Below, piece after piece: positions 45,955 through 58,468 of a stretch of DNA of 64,000 nucleotides (position 1 is the stretch's first letter; each line of letters begins with the position of its first letter). The position numbers and the translations under genes are program-made. Source of the stretch: Nelumbo lutea. Taxonomy: Eukaryota; Streptophyta; Magnoliopsida; Proteales; Nelumbonaceae. Location of the stretch: the NCBI GenBank assembly GCA_022828595.1, contig JAKGHH010000004.1, forward strand, positions 58,381,421 to 58,445,420, given 5' to 3'. The notes under the pieces are model-generated. The model was not told the DNA's origin. It saw nothing but the letters and a program-made list of their open reading frames with translations, and searched no databases.

Positions 45955-47855
45955 TGAAAGGGATGAGAGATACATCATATGGATGGCTGAACCCTATAGG
46001 AAGGTTAGGCAAAATTTCAAAAAATTCTCTCTCTCCCATGTGGGAATCACATTCCATATTTTATAAAACTACATTTTCAAGGATCAATCTTGAACCAAAA
46101 CCAGACCAGATCTGAAACCAAAAGGCATTAAAGGGATATACCTGATACAAATTAACAATAACCTCCAACGAAGCTGTTCATGCCTAAGAAAAAATCCAAA
46201 GACTGCTTCCTTCGGAGATGACACGGTGTAGGATGAAACAGAAACAGCAGGATGGCTCTTCAGCAAGAACCGAATTCTTCAGCAAGAATCTGATGGAGGG
46301 CTAGTGAGAATGACATTAGATTACCTTTTCTGCCAAAGATAATATCAAGAACCCTTCTTGATTGCTGCCACAGGTGGAGATCGATCTGGTATGGCGGCAA
46401 GAGCAGGAGAGGGAGATAGTGCAGTCAAACTATGTTGTCTGTCTATGGAATTCAGCAGTCAGTTAGATGATTTCTGATGTTCTGTGTACAGAGGGTTCAC
46501 CCTGCTCTCCTATTTATAGCCTTAAAGAGAGGTTGTCCTAATCCCATTAGGAGTTTCCCAATCCAAATATTGTATTTGGATCTGGACTCTCTTTAAGAGA
46601 TAAGGATAATCCCTTATCTTATCTGCAGATAAAGATCAACCCTCCTAACCTAATTAGGAGTTTCCTGATCCAAATATTTATTTGGATCTGGACTCCCTAA
46701 GTGGATAGGGATAATCCCTTATCCTATCTTATGATCTAAATCCCAAAGCCACCCCCTTTTAATTAATATCATTAAGCTAGTTTGAATTGGGCTTTAGGCC
46801 CATTAATTCTATCTGCTCACTTACCCTCCAAACTGCTACCCAATTGGATATCATTTTATGACATGCAACCCAAACATTGATCTACATATCAACCACATAG
46901 GTTCAGCCCAGTCTTTGTTACAAGGCTTGGACGAATTCATTGTAGGAGACAGTGAACCCTTGAGAACATCACCATGGACTCTTAATGGGCCCAACATTTA
47001 CACTAAATGGTCCTTGGGTCAAGCCACCTTATAAAAACCCAAGGACTATGGGCAGATGCAAGATTAGCCCATCAGGTATTACCCTTAATGGTCTTACACT
47101 TAACCTCTCAGCCCATAATGATTAAACATTGCCTGACAAGAGAGGACCTCTCCCTCGGCTACAAGGTACAGTGCTGCACTCTCTACTCACATGGATCCCA
47201 GAAATTAAAACCTTTTGCAAACATTTTGAAACCATAATATATATATATATATATATTTGGCAAAACAAATTTCAACAGTTGAAAACAACTACCGACAGTT
47301 TAGGTTTCCATCGAAGAGAGTGCATCCCCAATCATTCACTTTGTCCGACAAAGGGGTTGATCCTGCCAATATGATCACCCACTCAGATGAATTCACAGAC
47401 TGTCCCAACATACCCAGGTTTTGACCCCCTCTAAGGATCTCATTGATTGAAATATCAAAGATATCCCAACCCGACACCTAGTGCAGTATCATAATCAAGT
47501 CTAGGGGTCTGGTGTAACATTTCAGTTTTGCCCATCTATCTCCAAGGTCTGGGTTCAATGCTGAAATTCTGGTCCGGTTCAGGGTTTCATGAAAATCCAC
47601 ACTGCATGTACCTCATGTCTTACCCTAGTAGCTGAGATTACATATCAGTGTAGCCTTGGTAGGATAAATCTCCCTAGATCTATCCAACGGCTGTGAAGAT
47701 TCTAAACTAACACGAGTCTCATATGTGTCTAGTTTAAGGGTATTATACAGAAACATACCATAATAACATGAATAAAAAATGTACTTTATTTATTTACATT
47801 AAATGTCATAATGTACATCATTATGATTGGAACTAAGGGCAAAAAATGTTTAACA
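45955..47855 (-). mobile_element. Complete 5' LTR of Copia element C (1,901 bp)
   Basis: On the minus strand it starts tgttaaacattttttgccc (47,855) and ends gatgtatctctcatcccttt then ca (45,955). It has the TG...CA ends, a (ta)n tract near 47,240, and a ctatttatagcc TATA block near 46,513. Its partner LTR is not in the window in recognisable position. Confidence 0.88.
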
Positions 47856-47875
47856 ATTAAACACTTTTGCAAATC

Positions 47876-49039
47876 CGAAATCTTCTCTCTGTTCTTGCCG
47901 CCCGACCGAGTTTGATCTCCATTGTATTAGAGTGATCAAGAGTAGTTTCTTGATTCTGATTCTTTCTAGAAGAAACAAATTTGAAGTTGTGCTCATATCC
48001 TTTGCATGATCCTTGCTTAAGGATTACATTCTTGTTGAAGAATGGCTCTGTTGATCTTGCTGCACCTTAAGCTGTGTCATCTTCAATGGAGGTGGGATTT
48101 GGTGACCTCTTTGGGCGTGAACACCTACGTTGGGAGCTACTTGCATGTTTGCAAAAGGTTTTAATTCCCGGGATCCATTTGAGTAGAGAGTGCAACACTG
48201 TGCCTTGCAGCCGAGGGAGAAGTCCTCTCTTGTTGGGCCGTGTTTGATCATTATGGGTTGAGAGGTTAAGTGTAAGACCATTGAGGGTAATATCTGATGG
48301 GTTAATCTTGCATCTGCCCATAGTCTTTGGGTTTTTATAAGGTGGCTTGAGCCAATGACCATTTAGTGTAAATGTTGTGCCTATTAAGAGCCCATGGTGA
48401 TGGAGTCAAGGGTTCATTGTATTCAGCAGTAAATGCGGGCAGGCCCTTCTAACAGAGGCTAGGCTAAACCTATGTGGCTGATGTGTAGATCAATGATAGG
48501 GTCCCACGCCATACAAAGAGAGTCAAGCTAGCCAACATTAAAGTGGAAGTGAGCCAGAAAGCTTAATGGGCATAAAAGCCCATTTTGAATTGGATCAGCA
48601 GATAAGATAAGGGATTACCCTTATCCACTTAAAGAGTACATATCTAGAAAAAGATTTGAATCAAAGGAAGTCATAAATTGATTAGGAAGGCTGATCTTTA
48701 TTTGCAGGTAAGATAAGGGGTTATTCTTATCACTTAAAGAGTCTAGATCCAAATAAAATATTTGGATTAGGAAAATCCTAATGGGATTAGGAGATTTTCT
48801 CTTTAAGGCTATAAATAAGAGAGTAGGGTGAACCTCCAAAGACACATTCATTGAATACAGAGAGAAGACAACACAGCTAGACTCCTTTTGCCTTTCTGCT
48901 CTATTTCTTCCTACTCTTGCCGCCCCACCCTGTTCAATCTCCAGTTCTTGGATTGGATCAAGATTGGATCTTGATATTGTTTCTTTCTAGAAGAAACAAT
49001 CTAGAAGCTGTGCTCACTGTCGTATTCGATTCTTGTTGA
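47876..49039 (+). mobile_element. Rearranged plus-oriented Copia LTR fragments
   Basis: Bases 47,876-48,143 correspond to the last third of the LTR (gatctccattg...gggcgtgaacacc). From 48,144 the sequence jumps back to the middle of the LTR (tgcaaaaggttttaattccc) and runs to near its end at 49,039. So two LTR parts lie in reversed order, pointing to recombination or two insertions. The second piece is the closest relative of the LTR fragment in the LINE at 12,488-13,415. Confidence 0.75.
48809..48817 (+). promoter_or_regulatory. Probable TATA box of the Copia LTR
   Basis: ctataaata follows a ctctttaagg block conserved in most LTR copies of the family; on minus copies it appears as tatttatagcc, for example at 60,376-60,386. 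Its place, about two thirds along the LTR, fits a promoter that divides U3 from R. Confidence 0.6.
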
Positions 49040-50237
49040 TGAGGGATGAGAGATCCATCATATGGATGACTGAACCCAGCAGGTAGGTTGGGCAAAATTT
49101 GAAAATTCCTCTCTCTCTCTCTCCCATATGGGAATTACATTCCCTGTTTTAGAAAACTACATTTTCAAAGATCAATCTTGAACCCTAATCTAGACCAGAT
49201 CTGAAACCAAAAGGTAGGAGAGGGATATGCCTAATATAAAGTAGCAATAAATCCCAACGAAGTTGTTCACGCCCAAGGAAATTTCCAAATACTGCTCCTA
49301 ATGAAGATGACACAGCGTAGGGTGGAGCAGAATCAGCAGGGTGGTCCTCCACCAAGAATCTGATGGAGGGTGAGTGAGCACGACTTCAGATCAGCTTTTC
49401 TACCAATAGCTGATATCAAGAACCTTTCTTGATCACTCCTATAGGTGGAGATCAAACTGGCAATGGCGGCAATAGCAGGATAAGGCAAGAGCGACAGATG
49501 GCGTCAGTCCAACTGTGTGGTGTCTTCTCTCTTGTATCAATATGATTGAGAGATGAACAGGGGTTTGCCCTTCTCCTCTATTTATAGCCTTAAAGAGAGG
49601 TTTTCCAAATCCCATTAGTAGTTTCCTAATCCAAATCTTGTATTTGGATATGGACTTTCTTTAAGATAGAAGGATAATCCCTTATGTTATCTGTAGATAA
49701 AGATCAACCCTCCTAATCTGATTAGAAGTTTTCTGATCCAAATCTCTATTTGGATCAGGACTCTCTGTGGGGATAGGGACAATCCCTTACCCTATCTGCG
49801 GATCTAAATCCTAGAATCGCCCCTCTTGAATTAATCTTATTAAACCAGTTCGAATTGGGCTTTAGGCCCATTAAGTCCATGTGCTCACTTATCTTCCAAA
49901 CTACTGCCCAGTTGGATATCCTTGTTTGGCATGGGACCCAAACATTGATCTACACATCACCCACATGGGTTCAGCCCAACCTTTGTTACAAGGCCTGACT
50001 GAATTCACTGTAGGAGACAGTGAACCCCTAAATCCATCACCTTGGGCTTCTAATGGGCCCAACATTTACACTAAAAGGTCCTTGTGTCAAGCCACCTTAT
50101 AAAAACCCAAGGACTGTGGGCGGATGCAAGATTATCCCAACAAGTATTACCCTCAATGGTCTTACACTTAACCTCTTAGCCCATAAGGATCAAACATTGC
50201 CAGACAAGAGAGGACATCTTCCTCGACTGCAAGAAAT
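49040..50237 (-). mobile_element. Minus-oriented Copia LTR, truncated
   Basis: It begins with the LTR end (minus strand ...gatggatctctcatccctca) and follows the LTR for about 1.2 kb to the block ctcggctgcaag, where reverse-transcriptase sequence on the plus strand starts abruptly. The U3 part is missing. Confidence 0.8.
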
Positions 50238-50755
50238 ATTTACGTTCTTGGTTCTGTATGTAGACGACATTCTACTCAATGGGAATGATGTAGGAATGTT
50301 GACTACGGTGAAACTATGGCTTTCACAATAATTCTCCATGAAAGATCTTGGAGAAGCCTCTTACATGTTGGGACTTTGACTCTATAGAGATAGATCTAAG
50401 AGGATAATACGGTTATCCTACTATACATATATTGACAAAAGAGTCAAGAGATGCAATATAAAGAATTCCAAGAAAGGAAATGTTCCTTTCAGGCATTGAG
50501 TCACTCTCTCTAAGAGTACGTCTCTTAAGACACCTGAGGAGATTGAGGGCATGAAGGAGGTTCCCTATGCCTCTGCCGTAGGGAGCATCATGTATGTCAT
50601 GATGTGCACTAGGCCAGACATTGCTTAGGCGGTGAGTGTGGTAAGTAGATACCAATCTAACCCAGGATAGGAGCATTGGACCACTATGAAAAACATGCAG
50701 ATGATAGAATGTCTACATCTGGATACATCTTTATGGTGGGGTCCTATGCATTTAG
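50238..50755 (+). pseudogene. Copia element G: reverse transcriptase C-terminus and start of RNase H
   Basis: The frame reads FLVLYVDDILLNGNDVGML (catalytic YVDD), FSMKDLGEASYMLGL and VPYASAVGSIMYVMMCTRPD with several stops, then a deletion and DTSLWWG-like RNase H text. The RNase H continues at 56,368 (STTEVEYFATSKASKEA) on the far side of element F, so F lies inside this copy. Confidence 0.82.
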
Positions 50756-51064
50756 TTGACAGAAAGGTTTACCTGAAAATGGCTCTGAACCTTGTTTGAC
50801 AGAGGCCAAAGGAAAAACTCATATGATGAGTGGATATGATCATTCATAGAAAGGTGGTGATGTTATACAACTGAAACAGTTGGCTCCATGCACCCTATGT
50901 GATTTCCCACATTTCCAGAGACAACTCGTAGTCTCCGTCATGAAGATAGGAGGGAAACCTCAGAGATAAATTAATAGGAATGAAATGTAGATTAAAAGCC
51001 ATATCTATGTAATGAACATGAATCAAATTAGGTTGTGGACTAATGTTTGCTCTTTTATCAGAAA
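50756..51064 (+). other. Remaining leader of Copia element F
   Basis: gacagaaaggtttacctgaa and the following 300 bp match the last part of the leaders of A and C. The 5' LTR, primer-binding site and most of the leader are missing. Confidence 0.75.
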
Positions 51065-51905
51065 ATGGCAAATGGGCAATTTGCAAAGCTTCTTGATGAC
51101 AACAAGCTGAAGGACCCAAACTATGCCGACTGGTACAGGAGCCTTATGCTGGTCCTAACTTCAGAAAAGTTGGACAAAGTGGTTTCAAATCCTGCCCCAG
51201 AGCATTCGGGTGATAGGGCTTCTGAGGCCCAAGGAGAGACTATTAGGATTGGGAGGAGAAAAACGCCCTTGCCCGTTGCTATATCATTGCCTCCTTGGAC
51301 AACTCAATATAGAGGCTATTCGATCATATCAAAATTGCTAAGGACATATTGGATAGTCTCAGGACAATGTACGAAGAACATAATTGTTCTACTCGGCAGA
51401 AGGTCTTGAAACAGTTCATGACCGCACAGATGTCCAAGGGCCAACAAGTTCACGACCATTGTCTTCGGATGATGGGTTACATTAACAAAATGGAGGCTCT
51501 TGGATCCGGGCTGGGCCTTGCGGCCCAGATAGATGTTATCCTTAATTCTTTGCCTCCTTCCTTTAATCCATTCATCATGAACTATAACATGAACAAGCTG
51601 AATCTCAGCTTACAAGAGTTCAACAATATGTTGCATCGAGCAGAAGAACTGATTAAAAAGGATGAGCCTGTAGCTATGCTTGTTGAAGCTAGAAAAATAG
51701 GCAAGAGAAAGAGGAAGGCAAGGAAGCCTTAGAAGAAAGCCACTAATGGTGAGAAGCAGAAGAAAGACAAAGCATCGGATGCCTGCCACATCTGCAAGAA
51801 GACCGGCCACTGGAAAAGTAACTGTCCTGCCTACCTGGAATCCAAGAAAGATAATTTCGAATCTTGTGTTATAGAAACCAATTTATTGGTAGCTTCAGCA
51901 TCCTA
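51065..51905 (+). pseudogene. Copia element F: gag
   Basis: The start at 51,065 gives MANGQFAKLLDDNKLKDPNY. A frameshift near 51,240 moves the reading to the frame open at 51,349-51,732 (KVLKQFMTAQMSKGQQVHDH, NPFIMNYNMNKLNLSLQEF). After a stop (KARKP then tag) comes the intact zinc knuckle CHICKKTGHWKSNC and SCVIETNLLVASAS. A family gag of about 280 residues is thus all present but broken by one shift and one or two stops. Confidence 0.88.
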
Positions 51906-53394
51906 GTGTATTGACTTCGGGGCTTCAACTCATGCGTGTAACTCACTGCAGGGGTTCAAGGTAAGCAGAAGGCTGAGTGAAGGAGAAGTTGCACTCTACG
52001 TGGGGACTTTTGCAAGTGATGCAGCCGCGGCCATAGGAACCATGGAGTTAATTTTTAGAGAAGGAACTATTGTACTGAAAGATTGTCTTTATGTACAAAA
52101 TTTAAGAAGAAATTTGATTTCTGTCTCAAAACTGTGTGGATGGTTATTCTGTCTTTTTCAGTAATATGAATACTATTAAAAGAAACAATAGATTCATCGC
52201 ATATGGGGAACTAGAGAACGGTCTCTATGTTCTACATCCTTCTCTAGAAACTAACATAACTGAAATTACGTCAGCTGAAATCCCCAAGAAAAGAGTCCGT
52301 GATAAAGTTAACCCCACATGCCTGTGACATTACCGACTTGGCCATATCGGTGTTGACTGAATCACAAGGTTGGTAAAGGATGGTCCTTTGGATTTTCTAA
52401 CTGTAGAAGATCTTCCCACTTGTGAGCCTTGCCTACAAGGTAAGATGACGAAACGACCATTTAACGGTAAGCCTGAAAGATGTACAGGCACACTTGACCT
52501 TATACATAGTGATGTATGTGGTCTCCTGAGTGTTAAGGCACGGAATCAACACGTGTATTTCATCACCTTTACAGATGATTTCTCACGATATGGTTATGTG
52601 TACCTAATGAGACACAAGTCTGAATCCTTTGAAAAGTTCCAAGAGTTCAAACAAGAGATCGAGAAATAGTTAGGGAGAGAAATTAAGGCCCTTCGATCTG
52701 ATCGAGGTGGATAGTATCTCTCTGATGAATTCAGGGACTACTTAAAGGACAACGGGATAGTATCACAATTGGCTCCTCCTACTACACCACAACTTAATGG
52801 TGTTTCAGAGAGGAGAAATAGGACCATATTGGATATGGTCCGGTCAATCCTCATACACTTAGAGCTGCCCACATCCTTTTGGGATTACACATTAGAGACT
52901 GTGATTTACATGCTGAATCGGGTTCCAACCATATCTGTTCCGAACACTCCATATGAACTTTGGACCGGAAAGAAACCAAGTGTTAGACACGTGAAGATTT
53001 GGGGTTGTCCAGCACACGTTAAAAGAATGAGTGCAGACAAGTTGGAATCCAAGACCAGCCATTGCCTATTTGTAGGCTACCCAAAAGGCTCTATGGGTTA
53101 CCTATTCTATGACACAAGTGAGCAGAAGGTGTTCTGCAGCCGAAATGCACAATTCTTGGAAACTGATTACATCCTGGACACCCATCGTCAGGAAGTAGTT
53201 CTTGATAAAGAGAGGTCAGGAGCAGTGGGAGATGTCCCACAAGTTCTAGGTAGTGACAAACCTAGAAGATCAACTCGGGTATCTAGGCCACCAGTCCATT
53301 ATGGTTATTATCAGGATAGTTACCTGGTGGAAACCTTGACTAGTGAGGAGGATCCCGTGACTTATGTGGAAGCTATATTGGACATAGATTCCTA
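51906..53394 (+). pseudogene. Copia element F: protease and integrase
   Basis: Protease: CIDFGASTHACNSLQGFK, where the usual DSG or DTG active-site triad is DFG, followed by LYVQNLRRNLISVSKLC. Integrase: the zinc region H...H with CEPCLQGKMTKRP (52,425), HSDVCGLLSV (first catalytic Asp, 52,505), DRGG followed by a stop and YLSDEFRDYL (second Asp, 52,700), LNGVSERRNRTILDMV (Glu, 52,795), and the GKKPSVRHVKIWGCPAHV block (52,975). The C-terminal part continues to TSEEDPVTYVEAILDIDS and a stop at 53,393. Only a few stops interrupt it, making this one of the younger copies. Confidence 0.88.
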
Positions 53395-54452
53395 GAAGTG
53401 GGTGGAGGCCATGAGAGATGAGATGGTCTCAATGGAGACCAATGGAGACCAATGGAGTCTGGACTCTAGTAGATCCGCCCTCCGGGGTAAAAGCAATTGG
53501 TTGCAAATGGATTTACAAGAGGAAGAAGGGCCCCGATGGTAGGGTTGAGACCTTCAAAGCTCATTTGGTGGCGAAAGAGTACACTTAGAAAAAGGGAATC
53601 GATTATGAGGAAACCTTTTCGCCTGTGGCCATGCTTAAATCCATTAGGATCCTGCTAGCTGTAGCAGCATACCATGATTATGAGATTTGGAAAATGGATG
53701 TCAAAATTGCATTCCTGAATGGAGATCCTACTGAAGATGTCTATATGCAGCAGCCGCAAGGCTTCATTGCTGCTGGTCAGGAACACCTGGTATGTAAACT
53801 TAATAAACCCATTTATGGACTGAAGCACGCTTCTAGGAGTTGGAACATCCGTTTTGACTCTGCTGTCAAATCGTTTGACTTCAAGCAGAATCCGGATGAG
53901 CCCTGTGTTTACAGGAAATCTAGTGGGGATAAGGTTACCTTCTTGGTTCTGTATGTAGATGACATTCTACTCATTGGGAATGATGTAGGAATGTTAACTA
54001 CGGTGAAAGTATTGCTTTCACAACAATTCTCCATGAAAGATCTTGGAGAAGCCTCCTATATACTAGGTCTTCGACTCTATAGAGATAGATCGAAGCAGAT
54101 AATAGGATTATCCCAATCTGCTTACATTGACAAAATAGTCAAAAGATACAGCACAAAGAACTCTAAGAAAGGAAATGTTCCTTTCAGGAATGGAGTCACT
54201 CTCTCTAAGAAGATGTCTCCCAAGAACTCTGAGGAGATTGAGGGCATGAAGGACATTCCCTATGCCTCTGTCATAGGGAGCATCATGTATGCCATGCCGT
54301 GCACTAGGCCCGACATTGCTCAGGCAGTGAGTGTGGTAAGTAGATTCCAAGCCAACCTCGGGCAGGAGCACTGGACTGCTGTGAAAAACATATTTAAGTA
54401 CCTTCGATGGACAAAAGAGTTTTGTTTGATATTCGATGGTAGATCACTATAG
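53395..54452 (+). pseudogene. Copia element F: reverse transcriptase
   Basis: The N-terminal part is frameshifted by a short tandem duplication (caatggagac repeated at about 53,438-53,457) and a stop near 53,588. From 53,625 to 54,452 the frame is open for 275 codons and holds WKMDVKIAFLNGD (motif A Asp), KPIYGLKHASRSWN, YVDDILLIGNDVGML (motif C) and SVIGSIMYAMPCTRPDIAQA. All catalytic aspartates are visible. Confidence 0.9.
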
Positions 54453-54952
54453 ATCCAGGGGTATACTGATGCCGATTTCCAGTTGGATCCAGATGATAGA
54501 AAGTCTACATCTAGATATGTGTTCATGATAGGATTGTGTGTTGTTTGCTGGAAAAGCAGCAAATAGGGGTCCACTGTAGACTCCACGACCGAAGCTGAAT
54601 ACATTGTCGCAAGTGAGACTGTCAAAGAAGCCTTGTGGATGAAGAAGTTCGTTCACGAGTTGGGAGCAGTTCCGTCCAGCACATCACCCATCCCGTTGTT
54701 GTGTGACAACAATGGAGCTATTGCTCAGGCTAAGGAGCCACGAGCCCACTCGAAGTCAAAGCACATCGAGAGGAAGTACCACATACTATGGGAGATTGTT
54801 GGTAGAGGGGATGTCCTGATTCAGAAGGTAGCGTCCGCGGAAAATGTAGCAGACCCATTGACGTAGCCACTATAACAGAAAGTGTTTGAGAAACACATGG
54901 AAAGCATGGGACTCCGGTTTGTACCAGATTGGACCTAATTGCAAGTGGGAGA
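54453..54952 (+). pseudogene. Copia element F: RNase H and polypurine tract
   Basis: After a change of residues at the frame end come YTDADFQLDPDDRKSTSRYV, TTEAEYIVASETVKEA, LCDNNGAIAQAKEPRAHSKS and ASAENVADPLT, then stops in the last 20 codons. The purine-rich aagtgggaga at 54,943-54,952 borders the 3' LTR and would prime plus-strand DNA. Confidence 0.87.
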
Positions 54953-56367
54953 TATTAGACAATTTTTGTATGCCCTTAGCTTCAATCAGTTTGATGTACA
55001 TTATGAGTTTATTGTAAATGAATAAAGTACACATTTGATCCATGTTCATTTGGTGTGTTTCTGTGTAATCCCCTTAAACTGGACACATAATGAGACTCAT
55101 GTTAGTTTAGAATGTTCACAGCCAGTGGGTCAGTCTGGGGTGACCTATCCTGATAAGGCTGACATTGATGTGCCACCAAGTCGATTGGGGTGGCCTATCT
55201 CGGCCGCTAGGGTGAGACCCAAGGCTCATGTAGTGTAGGATTAATTGAATCTTTGAACCGGACCAGATTTCCAGTATTGCCCTGGACCTTGGACAAAAAT
55301 GGAAAGTTACACCCAACCCCTAGAATCGATTGTGATACTACACTAGGTGTCGGATTGGGCTGTCACTATGAGTGGGTGATCATAGTGACAGGATCAGCCA
55401 CTTTGTCGGACAAAGGTAATGATCGGGGATGCACTCTCACTGATGGAAACCAAGACTGTTGGCAGCCAATTTGAATCGTTGAGATTTGTTTTTTGCAAAA
55501 TATATTTTATATGAGATATAAAAGTATATATATGTTATGGTTGGGAAGGCTAAGTGAGCACATAACCTTAATGGGCCTAAAGCCCATTTTGAACTGGGAT
55601 AATTTAATTAGTTAAATATGGGGCGAATTCTGGGATGGATTAATAGATAGGATAGGGTCTCAATCCTATCCATTCAGAGAGTCCAGATCTGAATGTAATT
55701 CAGATATGGAAGCCTCCTAATGAGATTAGGAGAGGGTTGATCTAATCTGCAGATAAGATAAGGGTTTATCCTTATCACATAAAGGGATGCTTGATCCAAA
55801 TATGATTTGAATCAGAAAATCCTAATGGGATTAGGAGATGATCCCTTTATGGTTACAAAAGAAAGAGGGGGCGGTAGCCTTTAGAAGACACATATTCACA
55901 TCCTCTTTAGAGCTGAAATTACAAAAGGAAGAATTAAGCAACCCTGTGAAGTTTAGTGGGAGAAATCAAGATTTGATCTTGACATCAGTTCCTTGTGAAG
56001 GAACTGATAGGAAGCTATGCTCACATGCCATCCTGCTACTTCTTACGAAGGATTAGGTTCTTGGAGAGAACACTACTGATTCTGCTCCATCCTACACTGT
56101 GCCATCTTCAGTGGGAGTAGTCTTTGGATCCTTCCTTCTGCGTGAACACCTCCATTGAGAGATAATATTTCTCTGTATCAGGTATAATCCTCTCCTACTG
56201 CTTTTCTTCAGATATGGTTCAGTTTATGGTTCAAGATTGATCCATGAAAATATGATTTTCTAAATAGGGAATGCGATTCCCAGTTGAAGGGAGAATTTTT
56301 TTTTGAAATTCGCCCACCTTATTCCGCAAGATTTGGGTGTCCATATGATGGATCTCTCATCCCTTCA
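54953..56367 (+). mobile_element. 3' LTR of Copia element F, internally deleted (1,415 bp)
   Basis: It starts tattagacaatttttgtatg (TG changed to TA) right after the polypurine tract and ends ggatctctcatcccttca at 56,367. Compared with the 1.9-kb LTRs, the part between the (ta)n tract near 55,540 and the ttgggaaggctaagtgagc block, and a smaller part near 55,360, are missing. RNase H sequence of element G follows directly. Confidence 0.88.
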
Positions 56368-56738
56368 TCCACAACCGAGGTCGAATACTTTGCCACAAGC
56401 AAAGCTTCCAAAGAAGCCATATGGATGAAGAAGTTCATTTAGGAGTTAGGTGTAGTTCCATCTAGCTCATCACCCATTTCATTGTTGTGTGACAACACTA
56501 GAGCCATTGCTCAGGTTAAGGAGCCATTAAATCACTTGAATTCTAAGCACATCCAGAGGAAGTACCATGTACTTTGGAAGATAGTTAGAAGAGGGGGCGT
56601 CTTGATTCAGAAGTTAGCATCAACGAAAAATGTAGCAGACCCATTGACTAAGCCACTAACATAGAAAGTGTTTGAAAAACACATGGAAAGTGTGGGACTC
56701 CGACTTATACCCGATTGGACCTAAGTACAAGTGGGATC
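56368..56738 (+). pseudogene. Copia element G: rest of RNase H and polypurine tract
   Basis: STTEVEYFATSKASKEAIW, then a stop, GVVPSSSSPISLLCDNTRAI and ASTKNVADPLTKPLT, ending in a polypurine tract (caagtgggatc). It continues the RNase H interrupted at 50,755. Several substitutions and stops mark it as older than F. Confidence 0.85.
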
Positions 56739-57349
56739 TATTAGATAATGTATGCCCTTAGCTCCAATTAGCATGATGTACATTATGACATTTATTGTAA
56801 ATGAATAAAGTACATATTTGATTCATGTTATTATGATATTTTTCTGTATAATACTCTTAAACTGGACACATATGAGACTTATGTTAGTTTAGAATCTTCA
56901 TAGCCATTGGATAGATATAGGGAAACTTATCCTTCCAAGGCTAACACTTATGTAGCGCCATGTTGGTTGGGGAGGCTTGTCTCAGCGACCAGGTTGAGAC
57001 CTAAGGTACATGTAGTGTTGGTTTACTTGAAACCTTGAATCGGACCAAAATTCCAGTATTGCCCTAGATGTTGGAGATAAATGGGCAAAACTGGAATGTT
57101 ACACCTGACCCCTAGACTCGATTATGAAACTGCACTAGGTGTTGGATTGGGCTGTCTTTGATATGCCAATTAGTGAGATCTTTAGAGGGGGTCAAAACCT
57201 GGGTATGTTGGGACAGTCTGAGAATTCATCTGAGTGGGTGATCATAGTGACAGGATCAGCCCCTTTGTTAGACAAAGTGAATGATCGGGAATGCACTCTC
57301 TCTAAAGGAAACCTAAAATTTTGGAAGTTTATTTCAACCGTTGAAATAT
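56739..57349 (+). mobile_element. 3' LTR of Copia element G, first 610 bp
   Basis: It starts tattagataatgtatgccc after the polypurine tract and follows the LTR to about gttgaaatatg, where a minus-oriented LTR takes over. Confidence 0.82.
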
Positions 57350-58468
57350 GTTTGAATTCCCATAGTATAAATGTTCACGACCACGGAAAATGCCAACGAC
57401 TACTCCCATGGATGATGACACAGCGTAGGGTGGAGCAGAATCAGCAGGTGGCTCTTCAACAAGAACCAAACTCTTTAGCAAGAATTCGATGGAGGGTGAG
57501 TGAGCACAAATTCCGGTAAGTTTTTCACCAAAAATTGATATCAAGAACACTTCTTGATCTCTCCTACAGGTGGAGAATGAACTAGTAATGGCGGAAGCAG
57601 GAGGAGAAGGCAAGAGTAGAAAATGGCATCAGTCTCACTGGACCTGTCTTTTCTCTTGTATCTGTAATCAGAATAGGTGAAATGGGGTTCGCCCTCCTCC
57701 TCTATTTATTGCCTTAAAGAGAGGTTCTCCTAATCCACTAGGAGTTTCCTAATCCAAATGTTTATTTGGATTTGGACTCTCTTCAAGAGATAAGGAAAAT
57801 CCCTTATCTTATCTATAGATAAAGATCGGCCCTCCTAATCTAATTAGGAGTTTCCTGATCCAAATCTCTATTTGGATTTGGACTCTCTGAGTGGATAGGG
57901 ACAATCCCTTATCCTATCTACTGATCTAAATCCAATAAAGTCCATGCGCTCTCTTATCCTCCAAGCTACTGCACAGTTGGGTATCCTTGTATGGCATGGG
58001 ACCCAAACATTGATCTACACATCAGCCACATGGGTTCAACCCAATCTTTGTTACAAGGCCTGGCTGAATTCACTGTAGGAAACAATGAACCCCTAAGTCC
58101 ATCACTATGGGATCTTAATGGGCCCAACATTTACACTAAATGGTCTCTAGAACAAGCCACCTTATAAAAACCCAAGGACTGTGGGCAGATACAAGATTAG
58201 CCCATCTGGTATTACCCTCAATGGTCTTATACTTAACCTCTCAACCCATAATGATCAAATACTTGCCGACTCAGACCTTTCCCTCGGCTGCAAAGAATAG
58301 TGTTACACTCTTTACTCACATGGATTCTAGGAATTAAAACCTTTTGCAAACCTTTTGAAACCATATATATATATATGTATGCATATCCGATAGTTTTCGT
58401 TTCCATCTAAGAGAGTGCATCCCCGATCATTAACTTTCTCCAACAAAGAGGCTGATCCTATCACTATG
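57350..58468 (-). mobile_element. Minus-oriented Copia LTR, truncated at both ends
   Basis: It starts near the gttcacgaccacgg and ggatgatgacacagcg blocks and runs to ctgatcctatcactatg, where a different LTR begins at 58,469. It carries tatttattgcc in place of the usual tatttatagcc and a short (ta)n tract near 58,365. Confidence 0.8.
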
